From: Kordia algicida OT-1
Lineage (GTDB): Bacteria; Bacteroidota; Bacteroidia; Flavobacteriales; Flavobacteriaceae
Length of the DNA stretch: 64,000 nucleotides
Assembly: GCF_000154725.1 (NCBI RefSeq)
Contig: NZ_DS544873.1
Coordinates: forward strand, 1,900,727-1,964,726
Reading direction: 5' to 3'
Shown: piece by piece, positions 17,595 to 26,641 of the stretch
Layout of the letters: every line of letters starts with the position of its first letter
Numbering within the stretch: position 1 is the stretch's first letter
The notes under the pieces: generated by a model
What the model saw: the letters and a program-made list of their open reading frames with translations, nothing else
What the model was told of the DNA's origin: nothing
Database searches by the model: none
Translations under genes and position numbers: made by a program

Positions 17595-18500
17595 TTACTT
17601 TTTTACAAACGATTCAATCACTTGGTCAATGTCTTCTTTTTTAGTGATCTCATCATTAAATAAATGCTTGTACAATACTTTATTATCTACTTTAGTTTCT
17701 AGAGATAAGTCAGAGTTTCTATTGTATACTTCAGTCCATTTGTCACGCACTGTAGCCCATTTTTTTTGATGTTCTTTCCACCAATCTGCGGCAGCTTTAC
17801 AACGACTGTCTGCTACTTTTTTGTAGACATTATATCCTTTTTCACTTGCTAGAATGATATCATCTTTTCCAGCTTCACGAATTACTTTTAGATTGTCTTG
17901 GTCGTGTATCCAACCTTCATCTGTGATTTGGTGTCGGTTTCCTCTAACGGTAACATTATAATCACTTCGTTTGGTATATTCACGTCTTGGTAATGGTGCA
18001 TCGGTAGTATTTTCCCAATAACTTTTTCCATCGATATGTACCCAAGTAGCTGAACCTTCGTAGCGTGGACTGTCGTCTACTTGATATACTTTTTGTGTCC
18101 ATTGCCTTTTCACATCAGATCTTGGTTTTTCTTCATACAACCAATTGTTGTCTCCGTTGTATCTATAAAAATCTGTGTTTTCATATAGCCAATCTTGTCT
18201 CCAATGTTTTACAATATGTGGCTTTGCTGGGTTTCCTACTTGTAATAGATGTTGAATAGAGATTTTATTATTTTCATCTACAACTAACTGTGCCCATTCC
18301 AACCCTTTTGCCGTTTTGTTTTCAGAAGGTTTGTATAAGGAATCTTGACTGTATTGAAAAGTTTCTGCAAAATTGAAGGTTACTTCAAAACAGCCACACA
18401 TTTCTTTAATGGCATTTCTGTCCTTCTTTTTCTTACTTTGTGCGAATGTAATGCTAGTTGTGAGCAAACTCAGCATGAAAATGGTTGCGATTTTTTTCAT
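17595..18500 (-). CDS. DUF6607 family exported protein
   Basis: A 301-residue protein with signal peptide MKKIATIFMLSLLTTSITFAQ. The mature region has MCGCFEVTFNFAETF, then a tryptophan-rich stretch (HWRQDWLYENTDFYRY, NNWLYEEKPR, WVHIDGKSYWENTTD). I recognise it as DUF6607, found beside TonB receptors and HmuY proteins. The double cysteine CGC near the N-terminus could bind a ligand. No reaction is known. It lies 66 bp after HmuY. Confidence 0.75.
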   Translation of the reverse strand: MKKIATIFMLSLLTTSITFAQSKKKKDRNAIKEMCGCFEVTFNFAETFQYSQDSLYKPSENKTAKGLEWAQLVVDENNKISIQHLLQVGNPAKPHIVKHWRQDWLYENTDFYRYNGDNNWLYEEKPRSDVKRQWTQKVYQVDDSPRYEGSATWVHIDGKSYWENTTDAPLPRREYTKRSDYNVTVRGNRHQITDEGWIHDQDNLKVIREAGKDDIILASEKGYNVYKKVADSRCKAAADWWKEHQKKWATVRDKWTEVYNRNSDLSLETKVDNKVLYKHLFNDEITKKEDIDQVIESFVKK

Positions 18501-18566
18501 TGTATGCGGTTTTTAATGTTTTCTAAATGTAGCTTGTGTATGCTTTTTAATTATTATGATGTAGTA

Positions 18567-19199
18567 TTAGAAAGTAGTCACATTATCATTTGGTTGATAT
18601 ACATAGTTGAATGTAAAGTAGCGACTTTCATCAACGAAAGCATCAGGATTTGCGGGAGCATCTTTGTAGTAGCTTAAGATTTCTACTTTTGCATATTTTC
18701 CGTCGTGTGTTCTAATCACTATTATTTTTCCTGGAGTTGGATTGATTAAGTGAGATGGTGGTCCTGCATAGGTATACCAACCATTTCCGCTTCCTGTGGC
18801 AATTGCATAGCTTGAGCTGCTGTCTTGCACTAAATTTTCTGTAATAACTTCCGTTACTGTACTCATGCTTCCATCTGTAATATAAACTGCGCCATTTCCT
18901 GTACGATCTGGCTCATCAGTTGTTCCTAAAGAAGTTCCGCCATTAATAATGATAGTTGTTCCTCTAAAAGCGATGTCCCATTCTGTATCACTTGTAGTTT
19001 CTTGTCCTGTAGCAAAGTTGAATTTAGTAAATGTACCAGATACTGGTTGTCCTTGCCCTCCATTTTGCGGCGCGTGTAAGTTACTCACAGCTTCTGAGTT
19101 AACAGGTAAAAGTACTGGAGTTACATCGTTATCATCATTGCTACATGCAATAAATCCGATACTTAGTAAGACAAAGGTTAAAAGTTTGATAGTTTTCAT
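18567..19199 (-). CDS. HmuY-like haem-binding lipoprotein
   Basis: A 210-residue lipoprotein with lipobox cysteine near residue 19 (IGFIACSND). The body carries the HmuY pattern: FTKFNFATGQ, then SDTEWDIAFRGTTIIINGG, then TDGSMSTVTEV. HmuY proteins capture haem at the cell surface and pass it to a TonB-dependent receptor. Haem ligation here is untested, and only a few histidines are present. It lies 25 bp downstream of the receptor gene. Confidence 0.85.
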   Translation of the reverse strand: MKTIKLLTFVLLSIGFIACSNDDNDVTPVLLPVNSEAVSNLHAPQNGGQGQPVSGTFTKFNFATGQETTSDTEWDIAFRGTTIIINGGTSLGTTDEPDRTGNGAVYITDGSMSTVTEVITENLVQDSSSSYAIATGSGNGWYTYAGPPSHLINPTPGKIIVIRTHDGKYAKVEILSYYKDAPANPDAFVDESRYFTFNYVYQPNDNVTTF

Positions 19200-19224
19200 T
19201 GTAATTAGTGTTTAAAAAAATATG

Positions 19225-21309
19225 TTAGAATTGAATTGTTAAGTTTCCGTATATAATTCGTCCAGCGATGTTGCTGATATTTTGTGGATCAGTAAAGTTG
19301 AACAGATTGTCTACTCCAAGTCCGAATGTGTACTTATCATATATAGTTTTATTGAAAGCGATGTCCCAAATAGAATAACCATTTACAAAATCATCATACT
19401 TATCCAGATAGCCATTACCGTTCGAATCTGCAATACCGTATTTACTTCGATATACAGTTCTTATGTTTGCATTGGAATTCCATTTGGGTATTTTATAGAA
19501 AAGTTTTCCGTTTGCCATGTGTCGTGAACGATTGAACAATCCGAAATAATCGGAAGATTCTAGTTGAAAAGATGGAGAACTTGGATTTTCACGCGCAAAT
19601 ACTTCTCCATTTTCAAAAGCTTCTTCTGCGGTTTTATCTTTTGCAAATAATAGTTGATAACCAGCAGAAAATTTGATGTTTTTTGTGATTTTCCATGTGG
19701 AAGAAAATTCCAAACCTTGTGTGTATACTTCGTTAATATTAGTATAGCTAAACACATTTTGTCCGTTGGTTTTATTGGCAATGATTCTCGTATCGATCAA
19801 ATCATCAATTAAATTTTTAAATACATTTATTCCAATAGAGATTTTTTGAGTTGGTTTGTAATCAAACCCAGCATTTATCGCAAGAGAACTTTCTGGTTTT
19901 AGTTCTTCAGAAAATACACTTACAGGTACAATCTGATTGGCAATTTGTCCTTCTGCTTCTAATTGCGCAATAGCTTCTGGAACAGCGTCATATCCTAACA
20001 CAGTATAGCCAACTGTAGCATTGGTAAAGTTGAAATATAGTTGTCTAAAATCTGGCGCTTTAAATCCATAGCCTGCTGAACCTTTTACAGCTAGTTTGGG
20101 AGTAATTTCATAACGAAGTGCTAGTTTTGGACTGAATTGTGATTGATATACATTGTGATTGTCAAAACGCGCACCAATGATAACATTTAGCTTTTTTAAC
20201 GGATTACCATCATACTGAGCGTATACGTAAGGTGCTTTAAATTCGGGTGATTCACTAAAAAATGTACGATCTAAGGTTTCATACGTATATCCAATTCCGC
20301 CAATAAATGAAGCTTTCTCAGAAGCTTTATACACAGTTCGTAATTCTGGACGAATCATAATTTGATCGAAAAACGCATCGCTAAAACGTGTATTGTTAGA
20401 ATTGTCATTCAAAAACTCTGTAGCCTTATAATTTGTTGCGTAAAATTCCATAGAACTTTCCCACTTCTCATTAAAAGTGTGATCTAATTTGGTGTGAAGA
20501 TTCCATTCGTCAATTGTACTTTCTCCTTGTAAAATTTCTGAAGCAATATTGTCTTGCGACTGAGTAAAAAATCTTCCGGAAAGCACTATGTTGGTTTTCT
20601 CTGAAAAGTCATATGTAGCCTTTGCAGATAGTGTATAATTTTCAAAAGGTTCAACGGTATTGGTTATTGTATTTTCGTTTAAATCAAAACCGCCACTACT
20701 ATATCGATTGATGAAACCTGAAATACTAAATTTGTCATTTTTATAACCAATATCTGCACGTGTGTCGTAGGTTTCAAAAGAAGCTGTACGCTGTTGAATG
20801 CTTCCGTTAATTCCATATTTTGGTGTGTCTGTTATAATATTAATTACGCCTCCAAGCGCTTCATTTCCGTAGAGTGAAGACGATGCTCCTTTGATGATTT
20901 CAATTTGTTTGATGTTTCCAACAGTAATTCGATCTAAGTCTAGAGTTCCTGCTGAGCGACCTATAAGTGGAACACCATCTACTAAAATTAGCGTGTATGC
21001 TGCATCCAATCCTTGCATTTGTATTCCTTCGCCACCACCAAAATCGGGAACAGTAATCAATCCACTTTGCTCATTAAGAATATCGCTCAACCTTACGGCA
21101 TTGATTGTTTTTAAATCTTTTTTAGATACAATAGTTGCTGGAAGTGGTAGTGAAGAAAGTTGGCGTTTGGTACGTGTAGCAGTAATTAAAACATCTTCTA
21201 ACATTTCAACTTGAACAGAATCTTGCTTCATTTCTTGCTTTTGCGCAAGGGAAATTCCTGTGACAAATAGTAATAAAAAGAAGTAGCTTTTATCTTTAAT
21301 TAGACTCAT
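19225..21309 (-). CDS. TonB-dependent outer-membrane receptor (haem/iron type)
   Basis: The 694-residue receptor starts with a signal peptide ending SLAQ near residue 22. The plug domain (about 35-160) contains TRTKRQLSSLPLPATIVSKK, LILVDGVPLIGR and EIIKGASSSLYGNEALGGVI. A 22-strand barrel follows, with GYGFKAPDFRQLYFNF in the position of the FRAP/NPNL haem-receptor motif. The chain ends in an aromatic terminal strand (YGNLTIQF). Together with HmuY next door this suggests haem uptake (HmuR-like), but iron chelates are possible. It heads a six-gene operon. Confidence 0.9.
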   Translation of the reverse strand: MSLIKDKSYFFLLLFVTGISLAQKQEMKQDSVQVEMLEDVLITATRTKRQLSSLPLPATIVSKKDLKTINAVRLSDILNEQSGLITVPDFGGGEGIQMQGLDAAYTLILVDGVPLIGRSAGTLDLDRITVGNIKQIEIIKGASSSLYGNEALGGVINIITDTPKYGINGSIQQRTASFETYDTRADIGYKNDKFSISGFINRYSSGGFDLNENTITNTVEPFENYTLSAKATYDFSEKTNIVLSGRFFTQSQDNIASEILQGESTIDEWNLHTKLDHTFNEKWESSMEFYATNYKATEFLNDNSNNTRFSDAFFDQIMIRPELRTVYKASEKASFIGGIGYTYETLDRTFFSESPEFKAPYVYAQYDGNPLKKLNVIIGARFDNHNVYQSQFSPKLALRYEITPKLAVKGSAGYGFKAPDFRQLYFNFTNATVGYTVLGYDAVPEAIAQLEAEGQIANQIVPVSVFSEELKPESSLAINAGFDYKPTQKISIGINVFKNLIDDLIDTRIIANKTNGQNVFSYTNINEVYTQGLEFSSTWKITKNIKFSAGYQLLFAKDKTAEEAFENGEVFARENPSSPSFQLESSDYFGLFNRSRHMANGKLFYKIPKWNSNANIRTVYRSKYGIADSNGNGYLDKYDDFVNGYSIWDIAFNKTIYDKYTFGLGVDNLFNFTDPQNISNIAGRIIYGNLTIQF

Positions 21310-21326
21310 TCTATATAATTTGATCG

Positions 21327-21360
21327 CAAATATAGAATTTATTTTAATTCATTCTAAATA
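21327..21360 (-). promoter_or_regulatory. Promoter with overlapping palindrome upstream of the TonB receptor
   Basis: On the minus strand TTTA is followed after 20 bases by TATATTTG (21327-21334), a near-consensus promoter 18 bases before the ATG. An inverted repeat TAGAAT-N12-ATTCTA (21333-21356) fills the space between the two elements, with a nested GAATT/AATTC. A repressor bound there would block the promoter. The iron or haem link is inferred from the genes downstream. The rest of 21361-21550 shows nothing recognisable. Confidence 0.6.
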
Positions 21361-21550
21361 AAAATAGTTATTTTTTTAGTTAATTGATTGCTAGTCGTTC
21401 CAAATTGATTTTTATAAAAATAATCTTATAAAAGATCAAAATTTCTTTTGAAATTGCTGAAATCTCAATAACCTACTACTTCTGTTTTAGCACTAATTCA
21501 CGTATGGTTCTGTAATGAGCAACTGAATAGAGTTCGCATGATGCAAACCA

Positions 21551-21595
21551 AAAAAACGCTCCCAAAAACCAAATGGCTTTCTGAGAGCGTTTTTA
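21551..21595 (-). terminator. Terminator of carB
   Basis: AAAAAACGCTC pairs with GAGCGTTTTT, with further pairing of CCA and TGG near a short loop. The minus strand ends the hairpin in a T tract. A GAGCGGAGTCGA fragment at about 21648-21659, next to the carB stop, resembles the dispersed palindromic element found inside mtaB. Confidence 0.8.
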
Positions 21596-21661
21596 TATTT
21601 TATGATTTGATAAATTCAAACTACGCACAATAAATAAAGAATATTGAGCGGAGTCGAAATA

Positions 21662-24517
21662 TTATTTACTTAAATACATTTTTCTACGTGAATATAAGTT
21701 ATAGAAATCGTCATCTTTTAGACTGTCAATAAATAAGATACTTTCTCCAGTACTTTTCATTTCTGGTCCTAGACGCTTGTTTACGTTCGGGAATTTATTG
21801 AATGAGAATACAGGTTGCTTGATTGCGTATCCTTCTAACTGTGGATTGAAATCAAAGTCCGTTATTTTCTTTTCACCCAACATCACTTTTGTTGCATAGT
21901 TTACATACGGTTCTTTGTATGCTTTCGCGATGAATGGCACCGTACGAGAAGCACGTGGATTGGCTTCAATGATGTACACCATGTCATCTTTAATCGCAAA
22001 CTGAATGTTGATTAAACCAACAGTATTTAACGCCAAAGCGATCTTTTTGGTGTGATCTTTTATTTGTTGCATCACAAATTCACCTAAGTTAAATGGTGGC
22101 AACGTGGCATTTGAATCTCCAGAGTGAATTCCGCAAGGTTCAATATGTTCCATAATTCCGATGATGTATACATTTTCACCATCACAAATTGCATCTGCCT
22201 CTGCTTCTATCGCTCCATCCAAGTAATGATCTAGTAGAAGTTTGTTGTTTGGAATTTTACGTAGTAAATCAACAACAGTTTCTTCTAATTCTTGCTTGTT
22301 AATCACAATTTTCATTCCTTGTCCTCCAAGAACATATGAAGGTCTTACCAAGATTGGGAAGTCTAATTCATCAGCTAACGCCAACGCTTCATCCGCATTT
22401 TCGGCTACTCCAAATTCTGGATATGGAATGTTATTTTCTTTTAATAAGGTAGAGAAACTTCCTCTGTCTTCTGCTAAATCAAGCGATTGATAGGTTGTAC
22501 CAATGATTTTGATTCCATGACGATCTAATTTTTCAGCTAATTTCAACGCTGTTTGTCCACCAAGTTGCACAATGACACCTTCTGGTTTTTCATGGCGAAT
22601 GATATCGTAAATGTGTTCCCAGAAAACTGGTTCAAAATATAATTTATCAGCCGTATCAAAATCTGTAGAAACTGTTTCAGGATTACAGTTAATCATGATG
22701 GTTTCATATCCACATTCTGCGGAAGCTAACACACCATGCACACAACAGTAATCAAATTCAATTCCTTGTCCAATTCGGTTTGGACCAGAACCTAATACAA
22801 CAATTTTCTTTTTGTCCGTTACAATACTTTCATTGTGTACGTAACGGTTTCCATCAGCTGTTTCAATTTCAGCTTCAAACGTAGAATAGTAATATGGTGT
22901 TTTTGCTGTAAATTCCGCAGCACACGTATCTACTAATTTATATACACGTTTAATTCCGAGTTCTTCACGCTTTTTGTAAACTTCACTTTCCCAACAGCCT
23001 AACATGTGCGCAATTTGTCGGTCGGCAAATCCTTTTTGTTTGGCTTCTAAAAGTAAATCTCTCGAAATACTATCAATTTTATTGTGTGAAGATATCTCTT
23101 TTTCAAGATTGTATAGTTCTTCATATTGCTTTAAGAACCACATATCAATTTTTGTGATTTCGTAGATTCTACTCAATGGAATTCCCATCTGAATTGCATC
23201 ATAAATCACAAATACACGATCCCAAGAAGCATGTCGTAGTTTGTTTAATATTTGATCGTAGTTTTTATATCCTTTTCCATCAGCACCAAGTCCGTTACGT
23301 TTTATTTCGAGTGATTGTGTAGCTTTGTGTAAAGCTTCTTGGAACGAACGTCCAATTCCCATTACTTCACCAACGGCTTTCATTTGAAGTCCAAGTTCAC
23401 GATCTGAACCTTCAAATTTGTCAAAGTTCCAACGTGGTATTTTTACGATTACATAATCAAGTGTTGGTTCAAATAATGCTGAGGTCGATTTTGTAATTTG
23501 GTTGTCTAATTCATCTAATGAATATCCGATAGCTAATTTTGCAGCAATTTTTGCAATTGGATATCCAGTAGCTTTACTTGCCAATGCCGAAGAACGCGAT
23601 ACACGTGGATTGATTTCAATAGCGATGATTTCTTCTTTTTCATCTGGACTTACTGCAAACTGCACATTACATCCACCTTCAAAATCACCAATACTACGCA
23701 TCATTTTGATCGCCATATCACGCATTTTTTGATAGGTACGATCTGATAATGTCATTGCTGGTGCAACTGTGATAGAATCTCCTGTGTGGATTCCCATCGG
23801 ATCCATGTTTTCGATAGAACAGATAATAACTACGTTGTCGTTTTTATCACGAAGTAATTCTAGTTCGTATTCTTTCCAACCCATCATCGCTTTATCGATC
23901 ATCACTTCATGAATTGGTGATGCTTCAAGTCCGCGACGTAACAATTCGTCAAAATCTTCTGGATCGTATACAATAGAAGCTCCTGCTCCACCAAGTGTGT
24001 AGGAAGCTCTAATTACTAATGGAAAACCAAATTCTTGTGCAATTTCTTTTCCTTTTAAGAAAGAAGTTGCTGTTGCTTGCGGCGCCATTCCGACACCAAT
24101 TTGTCCCATCAACTCTCTGAACTTTTCACGATCTTCCGTAATGTTGATCGCCTCAATATCAACACCGATTAATTTTACGCCAAAATCTTCCCAAATTCCT
24201 TTTTCATCTGCTTCAATACAGAGGTTTAATGCAGTTTGTCCTCCCATAGTTGGTAAAACAGCATCAATATTTGGATGTTTTTTTAGGACTTCAATAATTG
24301 ATTTTGTGGTTAATGGTTTCAGATATACATGATCCGCCATAGATGGATCGGTCATGATGGTTGCGGGATTTGAGTTGATAAGAATCGTTTCGATTCCGTC
24401 TTCTCTTAATGAACGTAGCGCCTGTGATCCTGAATAATCAAATTCACAAGCTTGACCAATTACAATTGGTCCTGATCCGATAATTAAAATTGATTTTAAG
24501 TCTTCTCTTTTTGGCAT
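21662..24517 (-). CDS. carB: Carbamoyl-phosphate synthase large subunit
   Basis: The 951-residue subunit makes carbamoyl phosphate from bicarbonate, ammonia and 2 ATP, feeding pyrimidine and arginine synthesis. Two homologous ATP-grasp halves are seen: IIGSGPIVIGQACEFDYSG near the start and VLGSGPNRIGQGIEFDYCC near 575, with EINPRVSRSSALASKATG and EANPRASRTVPFIAKAYK. The protein ends at SRRKMYLSK, so the C-terminal allosteric (MGS-like) domain of the 1073-residue E. coli enzyme is missing. carA is not adjacent. A (TATTG)n stretch at 24525-24549 precedes the start. Confidence 0.97.
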   Translation of the reverse strand: MPKREDLKSILIIGSGPIVIGQACEFDYSGSQALRSLREDGIETILINSNPATIMTDPSMADHVYLKPLTTKSIIEVLKKHPNIDAVLPTMGGQTALNLCIEADEKGIWEDFGVKLIGVDIEAINITEDREKFRELMGQIGVGMAPQATATSFLKGKEIAQEFGFPLVIRASYTLGGAGASIVYDPEDFDELLRRGLEASPIHEVMIDKAMMGWKEYELELLRDKNDNVVIICSIENMDPMGIHTGDSITVAPAMTLSDRTYQKMRDMAIKMMRSIGDFEGGCNVQFAVSPDEKEEIIAIEINPRVSRSSALASKATGYPIAKIAAKLAIGYSLDELDNQITKSTSALFEPTLDYVIVKIPRWNFDKFEGSDRELGLQMKAVGEVMGIGRSFQEALHKATQSLEIKRNGLGADGKGYKNYDQILNKLRHASWDRVFVIYDAIQMGIPLSRIYEITKIDMWFLKQYEELYNLEKEISSHNKIDSISRDLLLEAKQKGFADRQIAHMLGCWESEVYKKREELGIKRVYKLVDTCAAEFTAKTPYYYSTFEAEIETADGNRYVHNESIVTDKKKIVVLGSGPNRIGQGIEFDYCCVHGVLASAECGYETIMINCNPETVSTDFDTADKLYFEPVFWEHIYDIIRHEKPEGVIVQLGGQTALKLAEKLDRHGIKIIGTTYQSLDLAEDRGSFSTLLKENNIPYPEFGVAENADEALALADELDFPILVRPSYVLGGQGMKIVINKQELEETVVDLLRKIPNNKLLLDHYLDGAIEAEADAICDGENVYIIGIMEHIEPCGIHSGDSNATLPPFNLGEFVMQQIKDHTKKIALALNTVGLINIQFAIKDDMVYIIEANPRASRTVPFIAKAYKEPYVNYATKVMLGEKKITDFDFNPQLEGYAIKQPVFSFNKFPNVNKRLGPEMKSTGESILFIDSLKDDDFYNLYSRRKMYLSK

Positions 24518-24524
24518 TAGTTTG

Positions 24525-24549
24525 TGTTGTATTGTATTGTATTGTGTTG
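24525..24549. repeat. Pentanucleotide repeat upstream of carB
   Basis: About four copies of a TATTG-type pentamer lie 8-32 bases upstream of the carB start codon, in the likely 5' leader. The tract is short. Confidence 0.55.
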
Positions 24550-24580
24550 CGTAAAAATAAAAAAACGTTTGGGTACAAAA

Positions 24581-24609
24581 AAGGTGTTGCTTAAAAAAAA
24601 CAACACCTT
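24581..24609 (-). terminator. Terminator of rpmH
   Basis: AAGGTGTTG and CAACACCTT form a perfect 9-bp stem. On the minus strand it continues into TTTTTTG. Confidence 0.85.
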
Positions 24610-24630
24610 ATCTGTATGATATCTATAACA

Positions 24631-24789
24631 TTACTTCTTATGTCTTAATTCAGATGACACAGAAATTTTCTTTCTTCCTTTTGCTCTCCTACGAGCTAGC
24701 ACCTTTCTCCCGTTCACAGAAGCCATTCTTTCTCTGAAACCGTGCTTGTTTCTTCTTTTTCTTTTCGATGGTTGAAATGTTCTTTTCAT
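24631..24789 (-). CDS. rpmH: 50S ribosomal protein L34
   Basis: The protein is the canonical 52-residue L34, starting [20 protein letters not shown] and highly basic. The ATG at 24787-24789 is the right start; an in-frame upstream ATG at 24871-24873 would add 28 non-conserved residues and lies over the promoter. It is monocistronic between its promoter and terminator. rnpA is not present downstream at the usual position. Confidence 0.97.
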   Translation of the reverse strand: MKRTFQPSKRKRRNKHGFRERMASVNGRKVLARRRAKGRKKISVSSELRHKK

Positions 24790-24862
24790 TACTTTATATA
24801 TCTTTAATTTCTCTTGAAAATATTTGTAAGTGCACGCGAGATTCCTTTCTAAAAGTGCGGCG

Positions 24863-24893
24863 CAAATATACAAAGAGTTTTTACTTTAACAAA
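24863..24893 (-). promoter_or_regulatory. Promoter of rpmH
   Basis: On the minus strand TTTG (24890-24893), a 19-base spacer, then TATATTTG (24863-24870). This is a perfect match to the Bacteroidetes consensus and shows that the extended L34 start is wrong. Confidence 0.85.
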
Positions 24894-24926
24894 TACATTT
24901 TAAAAAATATTTCCGATTGTTTTTTA

Positions 24927-24934
24927 TACATTTG
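24927..24934 (+). promoter_or_regulatory. -7 box upstream of the DUF2892-like gene
   Basis: TACATTTG matches TAnnTTTG and lies 28 bases before the ATG at 24962. It is divergent from the rpmH promoter, 34 bp away. Confidence 0.55.
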
Positions 24935-24961
24935 CAACCTCGATAATTATATACCGTTTTT

Positions 24962-25528
24962 ATGTTCAACAAAAATATCAAATTAATTATAGCCGCAGCT
25001 ATTTTTGCGTTTGCAATTTACCAAATTTATGAAAGTTATATTGGTAATGGAATTTTCTTAATTCTGTTAGCCGCCATTTTTATTTTATTGTATTTTAAGA
25101 ATGAATTTATTCTTCTGTCATTCTTAAAGTTACGTAAGCAAGATTTTGATGGTGCAAAACGTCTTTTGGCAAAGATTAAAAATCCTGAAACAGCGTTAAC
25201 AACAAAGCAACAAGGCTATTATTATTATTTACACGGAATTATGGCTTCTCAGAATAATTTGACACAAGCTGAGAAACACCTGCGCAAAGCTGAAAAGTTA
25301 GGTTTGAGCATGGACCATGATATGGCAATGGTAAAAATGACGCTAGCAGGAATTGCAGCACAGAAAAATAGAAAGAATGAAGCCAAGAATTTAATGAAAG
25401 AAGCCAAGGCTCTTGATAAACGCGGAATGCTTTCTGAACAGATGAAGATGATGGAACAACAAATGAAACGCGCTGCAAGTGCTCCTAAACAGCATTACGG
25501 CAATCGTCAGCATATGCGAAGAAGATAA
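24962..25528 (+). CDS. Small membrane protein with TPR-like C-terminus (DUF2892-like)
   Basis: The 188-residue protein has two close hydrophobic segments (about 8-24 and 28-45), then a soluble helical part of TPR character: KQDFDGAKRLLAKI, GYYYYLHGIMASQNNL, and AEKHLRKAEKLGL. The last 40 residues are rich in Met, Lys and Arg and end HMRRR. The membrane part resembles DUF2892. The function is unknown. It is monocistronic, with its own terminator. Confidence 0.8.
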   Translation: MFNKNIKLIIAAAIFAFAIYQIYESYIGNGIFLILLAAIFILLYFKNEFILLSFLKLRKQDFDGAKRLLAKIKNPETALTTKQQGYYYYLHGIMASQNNLTQAEKHLRKAEKLGLSMDHDMAMVKMTLAGIAAQKNRKNEAKNLMKEAKALDKRGMLSEQMKMMEQQMKRAASAPKQHYGNRQHMRRR

Positions 25529-25538
25529 TATTTTTAAT

Positions 25539-25560
25539 AAGCGACTTGTGTAAGTCGCTT
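25539..25560 (+). terminator. Terminator hairpin
   Basis: AAGCGACTT pairs with AAGTCGCTT around GTGT and is followed by a run of T, 10 bp after the stop of the preceding gene. Confidence 0.88.
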
Positions 25561-25627
25561 TTTTTATTTTGAAAAGTGTTTAAGTCAACTACTTTAGGGC
25601 AAGCCCACGAAGCATTTTAAATATCGA

Positions 25628-26641
25628 TTATCGAGTAAATTTTTTAACAATACTCCTACGGTGACGAATCATGTCGGTTTGAAGTTGCGAATCGTCATTG
25701 ACAAAGTGTTTTAGTAAGCTGAGTACTTCACTGTTATTATTGTTTTTTGAAATTAATTCATACGCCATTTCCTGAATGTCTTCCTTAGGAGCAATGTCTC
25801 TGTTGTATTCTAACTTTAAAACTTTTAAGAAGTTATACTCATTACGATTGTTTACCATTTCTTTTTTGAAATTGGCTAATACCGTTTGCAAACTTGCCTG
25901 ATTGTTGTAGTTTGCAAAGAAATTATTGGCACAATTGACAGGATCTTTTTGATCTTTCCAACCTTTGATTAGCAATTCGTTAGCCGTATTTGTATCGTTC
26001 ATTTTCTTACGACAGATCAACGCAGCTTTTACGTATTGATAGTTGAGTTTGTAATCATCAACCACAATTTGATAGTGATGTTGTGCTTTTTTGGTATCTT
26101 TTAGTTTGGTATAAATGTCACCAACTTTTTCGTTCATTTCCAATTCGCTATACAATTTGATTGACTTTGTATACGAGCGCGCCATTTCATAGCATTCTGC
26201 GGCATCTTCTTTGCTATGACATCGTTTTAGATATACACGCGCCGCTTCGTTGTATAAATGTCCTTCTTTTAAGATATTGGCTGCTCGATACGGATTGCGC
26301 AATAGTTTCATTTGAATATATGCGGCTTTTTTGTATTGTTTCTTTTCGATGAAATCGTCACAGAGTTTTTCATAACGATTCATAAGTGTTTGAAATTGAC
26401 TTTCGCCTACCGTAGAACTTCCACCGCCAAAACTACCTTTCGAACTGTTGTCAAAAAGTGCATTTATCAAAACTGACGTCACAAAAAATACCACTACCAA
26501 AATGATAAATGCCCAGATGAAATCCATCAAACTTCCATAAATGATGGATGTGATAATTACATATACTAATTTAAAAAACAGGACGAAGACGATAAAGTAA
26601 ATCAGCTTCGCATGAAACTTGCTTTCTTTCTGATTACTCAT
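25628..26641 (-). CDS. Membrane-anchored TPR-like protein of the MoxR-vWA cluster
   Basis: The 337-residue protein has two N-terminal membrane helices (about 11-31 and 37-61), a short GGGSS linker, then helical repeats of TPR type: KKAAYIQMKLLRNPYRAANIL, EAARVYLKRCHSKEDAAECY, and KVGDIYTKLKDTKKAQHHY. It has no catalytic motif. Its start overlaps the end of the preceding gene by 8 bp, so it is the last member of the six-gene operon. It probably anchors or scaffolds the cluster at the inner membrane; that role is inferred. Confidence 0.82.
   Translation of the reverse strand: MSNQKESKFHAKLIYFIVFVLFFKLVYVIITSIIYGSLMDFIWAFIILVVVFFVTSVLINALFDNSSKGSFGGGSSTVGESQFQTLMNRYEKLCDDFIEKKQYKKAAYIQMKLLRNPYRAANILKEGHLYNEAARVYLKRCHSKEDAAECYEMARSYTKSIKLYSELEMNEKVGDIYTKLKDTKKAQHHYQIVVDDYKLNYQYVKAALICRKKMNDTNTANELLIKGWKDQKDPVNCANNFFANYNNQASLQTVLANFKKEMVNNRNEYNFLKVLKLEYNRDIAPKEDIQEMAYELISKNNNNSEVLSLLKHFVNDDSQLQTDMIRHRRSIVKKFTR

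Noticed and set aside
21361-21550. Riboswitch or small RNA between the TonB operon and carB
   Set aside because: No conserved aptamer core or convincing structure could be found by eye.
24790-24873. 28-residue N-terminal extension of L34
   Set aside because: A perfect promoter lies over it and L34 is always about 45-52 residues.
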